From the NCBI RefSeq assembly GCF_007990715.1, contig NZ_BJWY01000077.1:1-35344 (forward strand): a DNA stretch of 35,344 nucleotides. Reading direction: 5' to 3'. Below, piece after piece: positions 16,241-23,748 of the stretch. Each line of letters begins with the position of its first letter. The stretch's first letter is position 1. The position numbers and the translations under genes were made by a program. Origin of the DNA: Nocardia seriolae NBRC 15557 (GTDB taxonomy: Bacteria > Actinomycetota > Actinomycetes > Mycobacteriales > Mycobacteriaceae). The notes under the pieces are model-generated. The model saw only the letters and a list, made by a program, of their open reading frames with translations, was not told where the DNA came from and did not search any database.

Positions 16241-16987
16241 GTGACCGACCCGCTGCAGCCCCTCGTCGACCTGCCCGGCGTGCGCGATGCCGCCGACAAG
16301 GCCCGTGACGCCCTCGCCGAGGTGCACCGCCACCGGGCGAACCGCCGCGGCTGGCCCACCACGGCCGCCGAGGCGGCCGTCCGCGCGGCTCGCTCGTCGG
16401 CGGCCATCGAGGGCGGCACCATCGACCTGCCCGCTGACGGTCGCGTCGAGGACCCGATCCTCGCGGGCTCGCTGCGCGTCGGACAGGCCCTCGACGCCGA
16501 GGCCCTCACCAACCTGGTCGGGGTCTGGCAGCGCGCCCCTTTGCAGGCCCTCGCGCGCCTGCACCTGCTGGCGGCCGCCGACATGGTCGACGACCAGCAG
16601 CAGCTGGGTCGCCCCCGCAATGTCCCCGGTGTCGCCGAACGCCTGGATCTGCTGGCCCAAACCATCACCACCACAAAGGCTCCCGCCCCGGTGATCGCGG
16701 CCGTCGTGCACGGCGAACTGCTGTCCCTGCGCCCCTTCGGCACCGCCGACGGCATCGTGGCCCGCGCCGCCTCGCGACTGGTTTCGGTGTCGAGTGGCCT
16801 GGACCCGCACAGCCTGGGCGTCCCGGAGGTCTTCTGGCTGCGCCGCCGGCCGGCGTATCTGGACGCCGCGGCGGCGTTCGGAATGGGCACCGCCGAGGGT
16901 GTCGGCGGCTGGGTGATATTCACCTGCGGCGCGCTCGAGGACGGTGCGCGCGAGGCCCGCTCGATCGCGGATTCGGCCTCCGGGTAA
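16241..16987 (+). CDS. Degenerate Fic-fold protein (Rv3662c-like)
   Basis: A 248-residue protein in the place of Rv3662c, starting at GTG 16241. An N-terminal SSAAIEGG (52-59) resembles the inhibitory S-x-x-x-E-G helix of Fic AMPylators. Where the Fic core HPFxxGNGRxxR is expected it has RPFGTADGIVAR (164-175). Pro, Phe, one Gly and the last Arg are kept, but the catalytic His is Arg, and the GN and first Arg positions are lost. AMP transfer therefore looks unlikely. No membrane segment. It lies 35 nt after dppDF on the same strand and could be cotranscribed. The Fic relationship is my reading of the motifs; the family is usually annotated hypothetical. Confidence 0.7.
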   Translation: MTDPLQPLVDLPGVRDAADKARDALAEVHRHRANRRGWPTTAAEAAVRAARSSAAIEGGTIDLPADGRVEDPILAGSLRVGQALDAEALTNLVGVWQRAPLQALARLHLLAAADMVDDQQQLGRPRNVPGVAERLDLLAQTITTTKAPAPVIAAVVHGELLSLRPFGTADGIVARAASRLVSVSSGLDPHSLGVPEVFWLRRRPAYLDAAAAFGMGTAEGVGGWVIFTCGALEDGAREARSIADSASG

Positions 16988-17048
16988 AGGCCCCTGAAAC
17001 GGAAACCCGTTGTGCGCCAGGGTTCCTCGAAGGGTCCTCGCACATCAG

Positions 17049-17349
17049 AGCGGGCGGCGTTGTCGCTGAATTGCGACCTCACCGCCCGCTAGCACGGACC
17101 ACCTGGTTACCAAGCGTGCTTCTCGGGTTGTGTGTTTTCGGCCTCGGCGAGCTCTCCAGGATCCGGTGGTTCATCCCCGCGATTATGCGAGGCCCTCGCC
17201 GTCGATATCCCGGATAACGCAGGCCCACAACCATTCGTGCCCTTGTCGCGGCGTGCTCCGCGTGGGTGCCTGGTGTCCGTGCTGGGAAGGGTGGGATGGG
17301 AGGTCGAATCTTCTCTTCCGATCCGATCTTGGCCTTCCGTCCTTCCGTG
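17049..17349 (-). ncRNA. Candidate Ms1/MTS2823-like small RNA
   Basis: The 467-bp gap between the Rv3662c-like and HAD genes has no credible ORF. In M. tuberculosis the abundant ~300-nt RNA MTS2823, homologue of M. smegmatis Ms1 (binds core RNA polymerase), lies in the corresponding Rv3661-Rv3662c gap and on the HAD-gene strand as I recall. Here the minus strand has a good promoter with a start near 17349. About 300 nt downstream is a strong hairpin (17049-17057 with 17082-17090, inner stem GTCGC/GCGAC). Length, strand and synteny agree. There is no U-rich tail, so the 3' end is uncertain. Confidence 0.5.
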
Positions 17350-17355
17350 CATCCA

Positions 17356-17384
17356 TTGTTACCCCGTGACCGCCGTCACATCAA
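17356..17384 (-). promoter_or_regulatory. Promoter of the Ms1-like RNA with embedded CRP-like palindrome
   Basis: Read on the minus strand: TTGATG (17379-17384), a 17-nt spacer and TAACAA (17356-17361). Within the spacer and overlapping the -35 is TGTGACGGCGGTCACG (17365-17380), a close match to TGTGA-N6-TCACA. A CRP dimer here would block RNA polymerase, so repression is expected if the site is real. Confidence 0.5.
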
Positions 17385-17454
17385 GACCTGGGGAAACATT
17401 CGAATACTCGGCGTGTTCGGGTGTTTTTGCGTCCGGGCGTTTCTGTTATCTCTC

Positions 17455-18255
17455 TTATCGCCGCCGGCGCAGCAGTCGGTAGGTGAGTGCCCCGGCGGCC
17501 AGTGCCCCCAGGCTGACCGCGGCCGTGGCGGCCACCGTGGTGGTGGTCGGGGCCGGGATCCGGGCCCACAGCGACACCGGGTTCGAGAAGGTGAGCACGG
17601 GCCAGCCGCGCGCGGTGGCCTCCCGCCGCAGTCCGCGGTCCGGGTTCACCGCCGTGGGGTGGCCGACCACCTCGAGCATCGGCAGATCGGTGACCGAGTC
17701 GGAGTAGGCGTAACAGCGCGCGAGATCGTAATCATATTGCGCGGCAAGCTTTTCGATCGCCTCGACCTTGCCCTTGCCATAGCAGTAGAACTCGACTTCG
17801 CCCGCGTACTTACCGTTTTCGATGACCATGCGGGTGGCGGCGAAGTGATCAGCGCCCAGCGCCGCGGCGATCGGCGCGACCATCTCCTCGCCCGAGGCCG
17901 ACACGATTATCACATCGTGGCCCCGAATCCGGTGGTCCGCAATGAGATCCGCGGCCTCGGCGTAGATGAGCGGATCCACGATGTCGTGCAACGTCTCGGC
18001 GACGATCGAGCGCACCTGATCGACATCCCAGCCCGCGCACATCTTGGTGAGGTGCTCGCGCATGCGCTCCATCTGATCGTGGTCGGCGCCCGATAGCAGG
18101 AACAGGAAGTGCGCGTAACTGCTCTCCAGCACGGCACGGCGGCTGAGCAGGCCCTGGTCCAGGAACGGCTTCGAGAACACGAAGGCGCTCGACCGGGCGA
18201 TCACCGTCTTGTCGAGATCGAAGAAGGCGGCGACTCGTCCGCGTTCGGCTGTCAC
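17455..18255 (-). CDS. HAD-IB family phosphatase with C-terminal membrane anchor
   Basis: A 266-residue SerB-like HAD hydrolase, counterpart of Rv3661. Motif I is FFDLDKTVI, with nucleophile D13 and acid/base D15. Motif II is VSASGEE, and motif IV is YSDSVTDLPML. The C-terminus ends in a hydrophobic helix (TVAATAAVSLGALAAGAL) followed by RLLRRRR, suggesting a membrane tail anchor. The GTG at 18253-18255 is chosen because it starts right before the HAD core; the longer frame to 18369 adds 38 Pro/Arg-rich residues. The substrate may be phosphoserine, a lysophospholipid or another phosphomonoester; the sequence does not say. Small-RNA loci lie on both sides. Confidence 0.9.
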   Translation of the reverse strand: MTAERGRVAAFFDLDKTVIARSSAFVFSKPFLDQGLLSRRAVLESSYAHFLFLLSGADHDQMERMREHLTKMCAGWDVDQVRSIVAETLHDIVDPLIYAEAADLIADHRIRGHDVIIVSASGEEMVAPIAAALGADHFAATRMVIENGKYAGEVEFYCYGKGKVEAIEKLAAQYDYDLARCYAYSDSVTDLPMLEVVGHPTAVNPDRGLRREATARGWPVLTFSNPVSLWARIPAPTTTTVAATAAVSLGALAAGALTYRLLRRRR

Positions 18256-18446
18256 GCGTCCAGGATATGGTTCGGCGGCGCGTCGCGGGCATCTCGGTCG
18301 CGGTGGGGTTGGTCTCGCGAGGTACCTGGGCTTTTCATGCGGTGCGGCGACCGGGGTGGCGGCCATCACTTCCGGGGTGGGGATTGTCCGGGTTAGCCAG
18401 TCGGAAGCCGGGCCGTCGGGGCGGGAAAAAGACTCGCCGGGCGGAC

Positions 18447-18477
18447 TTGCAATCCGGCCGGGGCTTGGGTGTAGTAT
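18447..18477 (+). promoter_or_regulatory. Candidate promoter of 6C RNA
   Basis: TTGCAA (18447-18452), a 19-nt spacer and TAGTAT (18472-18477) place a start near 18484, just before the 6C RNA hairpins. The spacer is long; the -10 is the better element. Confidence 0.5.
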
Positions 18478-18483
18478 CGCAGT

Positions 18484-18580
18484 TACCTGGACATGGTCCA
18501 GGCGCGTTCAGCCCGACCCCCCCGGGGCTGAACCCGACGGCCCCAGCCTCCTCCCCCCCGGCTGGGGCCGTCCTCTATTT
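18484..18580 (+). ncRNA. 6C small RNA
   Basis: Two adjacent strong hairpins have C-rich loops, the hallmark of actinobacterial 6C RNA. Hairpin 1 has a 9-bp stem (18506-18514 with 18525-18533) and a loop with seven consecutive C. Hairpin 2 has a 13-bp stem (18536-18548 with 18560-18572) and loop TCCTCCCCCCC. A short 5' hairpin (CCTGGAC/GTCCAGG) precedes them. Hairpin 2 followed by CCTCTATTT probably also terminates transcription. In M. tuberculosis 6C (B11) lies between Rv3660c and Rv3661, the same position as here, and on the ssd strand. The C loops are thought to base-pair with G-rich mRNA sites, affecting replication and secretion genes. Confidence 0.92.
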
Positions 18581-18632
18581 CCGGACAGTTCCGAATCCGT
18601 TCCGCCGAGCCGAGTTCTGCACAGGCCGCGTG

Positions 18633-18641
18633 TTATCCACA
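18633..18641 (+). promoter_or_regulatory. Consensus DnaA box upstream of ssd
   Basis: TTATCCACA matches the classical DnaA box exactly. It lies 53 nt before the ssd start codon in non-coding DNA. Single boxes can bind DnaA as a transcription factor; its function here is unproven. Confidence 0.4.
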
Positions 18642-18693
18642 CTCGCCGTGGAGGCGCTTTCGCCGATCTTCCAATCGAGCGACGCTGACCAGC

Positions 18694-20142
18694 ATGAACT
18701 CCGACGCCGCCACCCCGCCCGCCCTGTCGCTGGTCGCCGATCCCCGGCTGCGCGACGAGATCCGCCGCATTGCCGCCGCCGCGGACCGCCCCCTCGACGA
18801 GCGCGAGCCGCCCCCGGGCCGCCATGCCTGGGCCACCGCGTCCGCGATCATCCTCGATACCGCCGCCGCGCTTAGCTGCACATCCGCCGGACACCTGCGT
18901 CGCGCCGGAATCCTCCTGGTAACCGACGGCGAGCCGAGTTTGCTCGACTGGCAGAGCGCCACTCGCGTCGGCGCCGAACACGTCCTGTCCCTCCCCGCCG
19001 ACGCCGACGCGCTGATCGCCGCATTCGCCGCTCACGACGGCCGCCGCCCCGGCGACGGCGCGGTGCTCGCGGTGGCCGGAGCGGGCGCCGGGGCCGGTGC
19101 CTCGGTGCTCGCGGCGGCCGTGGGCCTCACCGCCGCGGGCCGTTTCCGCGACCACACCCTGCTGGTCGACTGCGCCCCGTACGGCGGCGGTCTCGACCTG
19201 CTTCTCGGCCTCGAGTCGGCGCCGGGTCTGCGCTGGACCGACCTCACCATCGAACACGGGCGGGTTTCCGCCCCCGCCCTGCATGCGGCCCTGCCGGTCG
19301 CCTCGGGTCTTGCCGTTCTCTCCTGCGGAAGGGGAACTTCCGCAACCGAATTCGGGAGTGCGTTGCCGCGTCCGGTCGGCCCGGCGGTCATCTGCGCCGA
19401 CGGTTGGAATGGGATGCCTTCGCTCACAGCGGGACTCGGCGAGGCGGTACCGGATCCGGATCTCGCCCGCACGGCAGGCCGGCGGGACTCGGCCGACGAG
19501 TCCGGCGCGCGGTCGGCAGCCGAGGCGTACCCCCGGATCGATCGCGGCCGGGTGGCCGCCGTGCTCGAAAACGAGCTTCCCGCAGTCGTACCGGGCGTCA
19601 CGGGCCGCCCCGCGGTACTCGCGCCGGGGGCCGTGCGCGCAGTGCTCGAGGGTGGGCGCGCCGCCGGTGATCTGGTGGTCGCCGATCTGTCCAGCGATCA
19701 CGGGCCGCATACGGATCAGGTGCTCGATTCGGCCGATCTGGTGGTGCTGGTGACGCAGGCGCGGTTGCGTTCGATAGCCGCCGCGCAGGTCACCGCCGCC
19801 TATCTCAGCGCCCGGAACCCGAATGTGCGTGTGGTCGTCCGCGGTCCGGCCCCCAGTGGCTGCTCGCCCGGCGACATCGCCGAGATGTTGAGGCTGCCGC
19901 TGCTGACCGGCGTGCCCTCCCAGCCCGGGCTGGCCGAACGCCTGGAGCGGGGTGGGCTGACCGTGCGTCGCCGCGGCCCACTGCGCACCGCCGCCGAAAC
20001 CTGTTTAACGGCACTGTTTTCCGAGTATCCGGCGCCGCACCGGTCGGTCGGCCGCGTGGGTCCCTCCTGGTGGCGCCGTGCCGGTTCACGGGACTCGTGC
20101 GGTGGCGCGGCGCGGCCGGAATCCGCCGGGGCGGGGAAATGA
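18694..20142 (+). CDS. ssd: Septum site-determining/TadZ-CpaE-like protein Ssd
   Basis: A 482-residue MinD/ParA-superfamily protein in the position of Rv3660c (Ssd). The N-terminus (about 1-115) is receiver-like, as in CpaE/TadZ. The ATPase region begins at VLAVAGAGAGAGASVLAAAV (124-143), where the P-loop lysine is absent. Next comes HTLLVDCAPYGGGLDLLLGL (154-173), equivalent to the switch motif of MinD-like proteins. Deviant P-loops are common in TadZ. Such proteins localise the Tad apparatus, and M. tuberculosis Ssd overproduction inhibits septation. It is longer than Rv3660c because of a variable mid-region and an Arg/Ser/Gly-rich tail. First gene of the tad cluster. Confidence 0.85.
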   Translation: MNSDAATPPALSLVADPRLRDEIRRIAAAADRPLDEREPPPGRHAWATASAIILDTAAALSCTSAGHLRRAGILLVTDGEPSLLDWQSATRVGAEHVLSLPADADALIAAFAAHDGRRPGDGAVLAVAGAGAGAGASVLAAAVGLTAAGRFRDHTLLVDCAPYGGGLDLLLGLESAPGLRWTDLTIEHGRVSAPALHAALPVASGLAVLSCGRGTSATEFGSALPRPVGPAVICADGWNGMPSLTAGLGEAVPDPDLARTAGRRDSADESGARSAAEAYPRIDRGRVAAVLENELPAVVPGVTGRPAVLAPGAVRAVLEGGRAAGDLVVADLSSDHGPHTDQVLDSADLVVLVTQARLRSIAAAQVTAAYLSARNPNVRVVVRGPAPSGCSPGDIAEMLRLPLLTGVPSQPGLAERLERGGLTVRRRGPLRTAAETCLTALFSEYPAPHRSVGRVGPSWWRRAGSRDSCGGAARPESAGAGK

Positions 20143-20310
20143 GGGCGTCGCGGGTCCGGTGGCGTCGTGGGCCGATCACGAGTGCCGCGATTGTCGTCGG
20201 TGTCTGGCCGGACGTGCGGCGTTCGCGATCGGAGCGGTTGCGGCGCGGGTACTTCCGAGTGGCCTCGGGCGGGGCATGCCGGTGGTTCGTCTTCGGTGCG
20301 GAGGTTCGCG

Positions 20311-21506
20311 ATGAGTGAGCTGGTGACGGCGGAGCTGCTGGAGCGGGTGCGGGAGCGGCTGGCGGAGGGTGCGGCCGATCCGGATCCGGCGCTGGTCGCG
20401 GCGGCCATCCGGGCCGAGGCGGGCGGGGTGCTGGCGGATACCGATCTGTTGCGCGCCTTGCGATTGCTGCAGACCGAGATGACCGGGGCCGGGGTGCTGG
20501 AGCCGCTGCTGCACGATCCGGAGGTGGCCGATGTGCTGGTCACCGGGCCGGATTCGGTCTGGGTGGACCGGGGGCGGGGCTTGCGCCGGACCTCGGTGCG
20601 GTTCGCCGACGAGGCGGCGGTGCGCAGGCTCGCACAGCGGCTGGCACTGGGGGCGGGCCGCGGCTCGACGACGCGCAGCCGTGGGTGGACGGGCGGCTGG
20701 CGGGAACCGAGGCGGCGCTGGGTGATTCCTTCGGCGTGCGACTGCACGCGGTGCTGTCGCCCATCGCGCACGGTGGCACCTGCCTGTCGCTGCGCGTGCT
20801 GCGGCCCGCCACCCAGGGGCTGGACGCGCTGGCCGCGGCCGGTGCGGTGCCGCCCGACGCGAAGGTCCTGCTGGAGCGCATTATTCGCGCCCGGCTGGCC
20901 TTCCTGGTGGTCGGCGGAACCGGGGCGGGCAAAACTACCCTGCTGTCCGGGCTGCTGGCCAAGGTGGCGTCGACCGAACGCATCGTCTGCGTGGAGGACG
21001 CCGCCGAGCTGGCTCCGCCGCACCCCCACGTGGTCCGCCTGGTCGCCCGCCCCGCGAATGTGGAGGGCGCGGGACAGATCACCGTCCGCGACCTGGTGCG
21101 CCAGGCGCTGCGCATGCGCCCCGATCGCATTGTCGTGGGCGAGGTTCGAGGTGCGGAGGTCGTGGACCTGTTGACGGCCCTGAACACCGGCCACGACGGC
21201 GGCGCGGGCACCGTCCACGCCAACTCGCCCGGCGAGGTCCCGGCCCGGCTCGAGGCTCTCGCGGCCCTGGGCGGTATGCCGGCGGCCGCGCTGCACAGCC
21301 AATTGGCGGCCGCGATCCAGGTCGTCCTGCACGTCCACCGTCAGCCCGACGGCCGCCGCACGCTACGCGAAATCGGCATGGTCGCCCCGGTCGACGGCCG
21401 CGTCCACATCACGCCCGCCTGGACTGCCGATGGCCGTCCGGCCCCGGCCGCCCCGGCCCTCGTCAACCTCCTCGACCGAAGGATTCCGGATGATTCCCTC
21501 GAATGA
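20311..21506 (+). pseudogene. tadA: TadA/CpaF secretion ATPase with 1-nt frameshift
   Basis: Assembly ATPase of the Tad/Flp pilus, split by a frameshift near 20659-20662. Frame 1 starts at ATG 20311 (GGAGG at 20300-20304) and reads MSELVTAELLERV through RLALGAGR. Frame 2 resumes RLDDAQPWVDGRLAG and runs to 21506 with Walker A GGTGAGKTT, VCVEDAAEL, the Asp/His boxes and HANSPGEVPARLEAL. Adding one C in CGCGG (to CGCCGG) restores the CpaF core ...AGRRLDDAQPWVDGR and gives 398 residues. Both halves are well conserved, so this is either a very recent mutation or a sequencing error. Counterpart of Rv3659c. If real, pilus assembly would fail. Confidence 0.88.
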
Positions 21507-21698
21507 AGAAGGCGGTTCTCCGCAGCCACAGCCATCTTGCGTCAGTGGTAACTCGTTGTGTTGCAGCCTATTCGGCCTGCGCGGATCACGGTTTCCGGGG
21601 CTCCGGATGGGGTGGCGAAACGCGTGTTCGCGGCATGAGTCGTCGGAGTGTGCTGGGGCGGAGGATGATTCGGATTCATCGGCCAGTGAGGTCGGCTG

Positions 21699-22502
21699 AT
21701 GTCGGCCGGTATCGCGGCGGCGCTCGCCTGCGTCGCGTCCGCCATGCTGGTGGCACCCGCGCCCGCCGGTCGCCGTCGTTGCGAACGACTGTTCCGGCGT
21801 ACCGAGAGAACCCGAATGCCGTTCGGCCGGTGGGTGATTCGATCGGCTCCGTCGCTCTTGGTGCCACTCGTGGTCCTGGCCGGTCCGGGTCCGGCCGGGG
21901 CGGCATCGATTTTGGCCGCCACGCTGGTGTTCCGGCGTCGCCGGGTGCTGCGGGAGCGGCGGCGTGCCGCTGCGGCGGCGCAACTGCTCGAGGGGCTGGA
22001 AGCGGTGATCGGCGAGCTGCGTATCGGTGCGCATCCGAGCGCGGCGGCCCGGGTGGCGGCCCAGGAGACCGAGGGCGAGGTGGCCCGGGCCTTCGCGGTC
22101 AGCGCCGCCCGCAGTCGCCTGGGCGGCTCGGGCGCCGCGGGCCTGCGGCGGCCGGGCACGGTGGTGGCGGGGGAGTTGGCGCGGGTGGCCGCGGCCTGGC
22201 GGGTGGCCGAGCGGCACGGTCTGGCCCTGGCCGAGCTGCTGACGGCCGCGCGCCTGGATCTGCTCGGCCGCAAGCGTTTCCGGGATCGCACCCGCGCGGC
22301 GCTGGCGGGTGCTCGCGCCACCGCGACGGTGCTGGCCCTGCTTCCGCTGCTCGGCATCGGGCTCGGTCAGCTGATGGGCGCCGCCCCGCTGCGCGTCCTG
22401 TTCCTGACCCCTGCCGGCACGCTCCTGCTGCTACTGGGTTCGGCCCTGACCTGCGCCGGTCTGCTGTGGGCCGACGCCATTACGGACCGGGTGCTGCGAT
22501 GA
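21699..22502 (+). CDS. tadB: Tad secretion platform protein TadB
   Basis: A 267-residue type II secretion F-domain membrane protein, counterpart of Rv3658c. N-terminal hydrophobic helices (about 1-20 and 45-70) precede the cytoplasmic GspF-like helical domain (LLEGLEAVIGELRIGAHPSA ... ERHGLALAELLTAA). Two C-terminal membrane helices follow (about 210-262). It is predicted to form the inner-membrane platform with TadC, worked by TadA. The start ATG follows GTGAGGTCGG. A 192-nt gap separates it from tadA, unusual within an otherwise overlapping operon. Its TGA overlaps the tadC ATG. Confidence 0.88.
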   Translation: MSAGIAAALACVASAMLVAPAPAGRRRCERLFRRTERTRMPFGRWVIRSAPSLLVPLVVLAGPGPAGAASILAATLVFRRRRVLRERRRAAAAAQLLEGLEAVIGELRIGAHPSAAARVAAQETEGEVARAFAVSAARSRLGGSGAAGLRRPGTVVAGELARVAAAWRVAERHGLALAELLTAARLDLLGRKRFRDRTRAALAGARATATVLALLPLLGIGLGQLMGAAPLRVLFLTPAGTLLLLLGSALTCAGLLWADAITDRVLR

Positions 22503-23089
22503 CCGCGTCGATCGCCGCCCTGCTGGCCGTCGCGCTGCTGATGCTGCCGGGCCGGGCCGCCGTGGTCCGCCGGTTGGCGCGGCTGCACGAGCCGGGTGCC
22601 GATCCGCGTCCGATCGCCGCGGCGGCCCCGTCCGATCCGCTCGGCGTCGCCTCCGCCCTGGATCTGCTCGCGGCCTGCCTGCGTGCCGGATTGCCCACTG
22701 CCGCAGCGTCCGCCGCCGTCGCGGTATCGGCTCCCGAGCCGCTGGCCACCGTCCTGCACCGGGCGTCGGATCTGCTCGCGCTGGGTGCTGATCCGGCTGC
22801 GGCCTGGGTGCAAGCCACCGCCGGTCACGCCGACGACGCGGTGACGGCACTGGCCCGCCTGGCCCGCCGTTCGGCGCGCTCCGGAACCGGATTGGCCACG
22901 GCGGTGGCCGAATTGGCGGAACGCCGCCGCGGCGAGCTCGAGGATGCCGCCGCCGCGCGGGCCGAACGCGCCGGTGTCCTGATCGGCGGTCCGCTCGGCC
23001 TGTGCTTCCTACCGGCCTTCCTGTGCCTGGGGATCGTCCCGGTCGTGATCGGCCTGGCCGGTCGGGTTCTGGAAGGCGGCCTGCTGTGA
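22499..23089 (+). CDS. tadC: Tad secretion platform protein TadC
   Basis: A 196-residue second GspF-domain protein, counterpart of Rv3657c. It has an N-terminal helix (MTASIAALLAVALLMLPG), a cytoplasmic domain with the GspF-like DLLAACLRAGLPTAAA, and a C-terminal membrane helix ending the protein (GLCFLPAFLCLGIVPVVIGL). The ATG overlaps the tadB stop (ATGA). The same frame stays open upstream to 21503, but that part is out of frame inside tadB and not coding. Pairs with TadB in the inner membrane. Confidence 0.87.
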   Translation: MTASIAALLAVALLMLPGRAAVVRRLARLHEPGADPRPIAAAAPSDPLGVASALDLLAACLRAGLPTAAASAAVAVSAPEPLATVLHRASDLLALGADPAAAWVQATAGHADDAVTALARLARRSARSGTGLATAVAELAERRRGELEDAAAARAERAGVLIGGPLGLCFLPAFLCLGIVPVVIGLAGRVLEGGLL

Positions 23090-23182
23090 CCATCCGGCCT
23101 GCTGTGACCGCGAAACCTGTTGTGACCGCTGAGGAATGTACCGGCGCGGAACCGCCGCGCCGGGGCGAGGGAAGGAGTGAGC

Positions 23183-23398
23183 GTGGGAACGACTGTCCGA
23201 AACGCGTTCTGGGGATTGCGCACCCGGCTGCTGCGCGTGGTGACCGCCGAGGACGGCATGAGCACCGCGGAGTACGCGATCGGGACGATAGCGGCGGCGG
23301 CGTTCGGGGCGGTGCTGTACACGGTGGTGACCGGGGACAGCATCGTCAACGCCCTGACGAAGATCATCGACAAGGCGCTGAAGACTCCCGTCAAGTGA
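23183..23398 (+). CDS. flp: Flp/Fap-type major pilin precursor
   Basis: A 71-residue class IVb prepilin, counterpart of Rv3656c. The processing site is visible: EDG, then MSTAEYAIG, with Glu at mature +5 and Tyr at +6, the Flp motif. A hydrophobic helix follows (YAIGTIAAAAFGAVLYTVV). The leader is basic (RNAFWGLRTRLLRVVTAEDG). The GTG at 23183 is preferred over GTG 23177 because GAAGGAG (23171-23177) then sits 5 nt upstream. Its stop overlaps the tadE start. A prepilin peptidase must be encoded elsewhere. Confidence 0.9.
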   Translation: MGTTVRNAFWGLRTRLLRVVTAEDGMSTAEYAIGTIAAAAFGAVLYTVVTGDSIVNALTKIIDKALKTPVK

Positions 23399-23748
23399 CG
23401 TATGCCACACCACGTCGACATGCCGAGGCGGGCATGGCGACCGTCGAGGCGGCCATTGCGCTGGCTGCGCTGGTCGCGGTGCTGGTCCTCGGGGTCGGGG
23501 CCCTGCTGGCGGTGTCGGCGCAGGTGCGCTGTGTCGACGCCGCCCGCGAGGCGGCTCGGCTGGCCGCGCGCGGCGACGAGGCGTCGGCGGTGTCCACCGC
23601 GCGCCGGGTCGCACCCGCCGGAGCCCGAATCGATCTCCGCGCCGAGGGCGGACTGGTGGTGGCGGAGGTGAGCGCCCGGGCCACCTTGCTGCCGGTGACC
23701 CTGCGCGCGGCTGCCGTCGCGGCTCTGGAGCCCGGGGAATTCGGATGA
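23395..23748 (+). CDS. tadE: TadE-family pseudopilin
   Basis: A 117-residue TadE-like protein, counterpart of Rv3655c. A prepilin-type site EAG followed by MATVEAAIAL has Glu at +5, followed by a hydrophobic helix (ALAALVAVLVLGVGALLAV). The exported part contains CVDAAREAARLAARGD, typical of TadE. The GTG start at 23395 overlaps the flp stop, and its TGA overlaps the next ATG. Probably a minor pilin of the Tad apparatus. Confidence 0.87.
   Translation: MTYATPRRHAEAGMATVEAAIALAALVAVLVLGVGALLAVSAQVRCVDAAREAARLAARGDEASAVSTARRVAPAGARIDLRAEGGLVVAEVSARATLLPVTLRAAAVAALEPGEFG

Noticed and set aside
17130..17482. Short plus-strand ORFs in the Ms1-like gap
   Set aside because: They overlap one another in different frames, lack ribosome sites and lie antisense to the better-supported RNA locus.
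21503..23089. A 528-codon open frame that looks like a TadB-TadC fusion
   Set aside because: Only the last 196 codons (tadC) have a recognisable protein; the upstream part is out of frame within tadB and is low-complexity Gly/Arg/Ala typical of GC-rich shadows.
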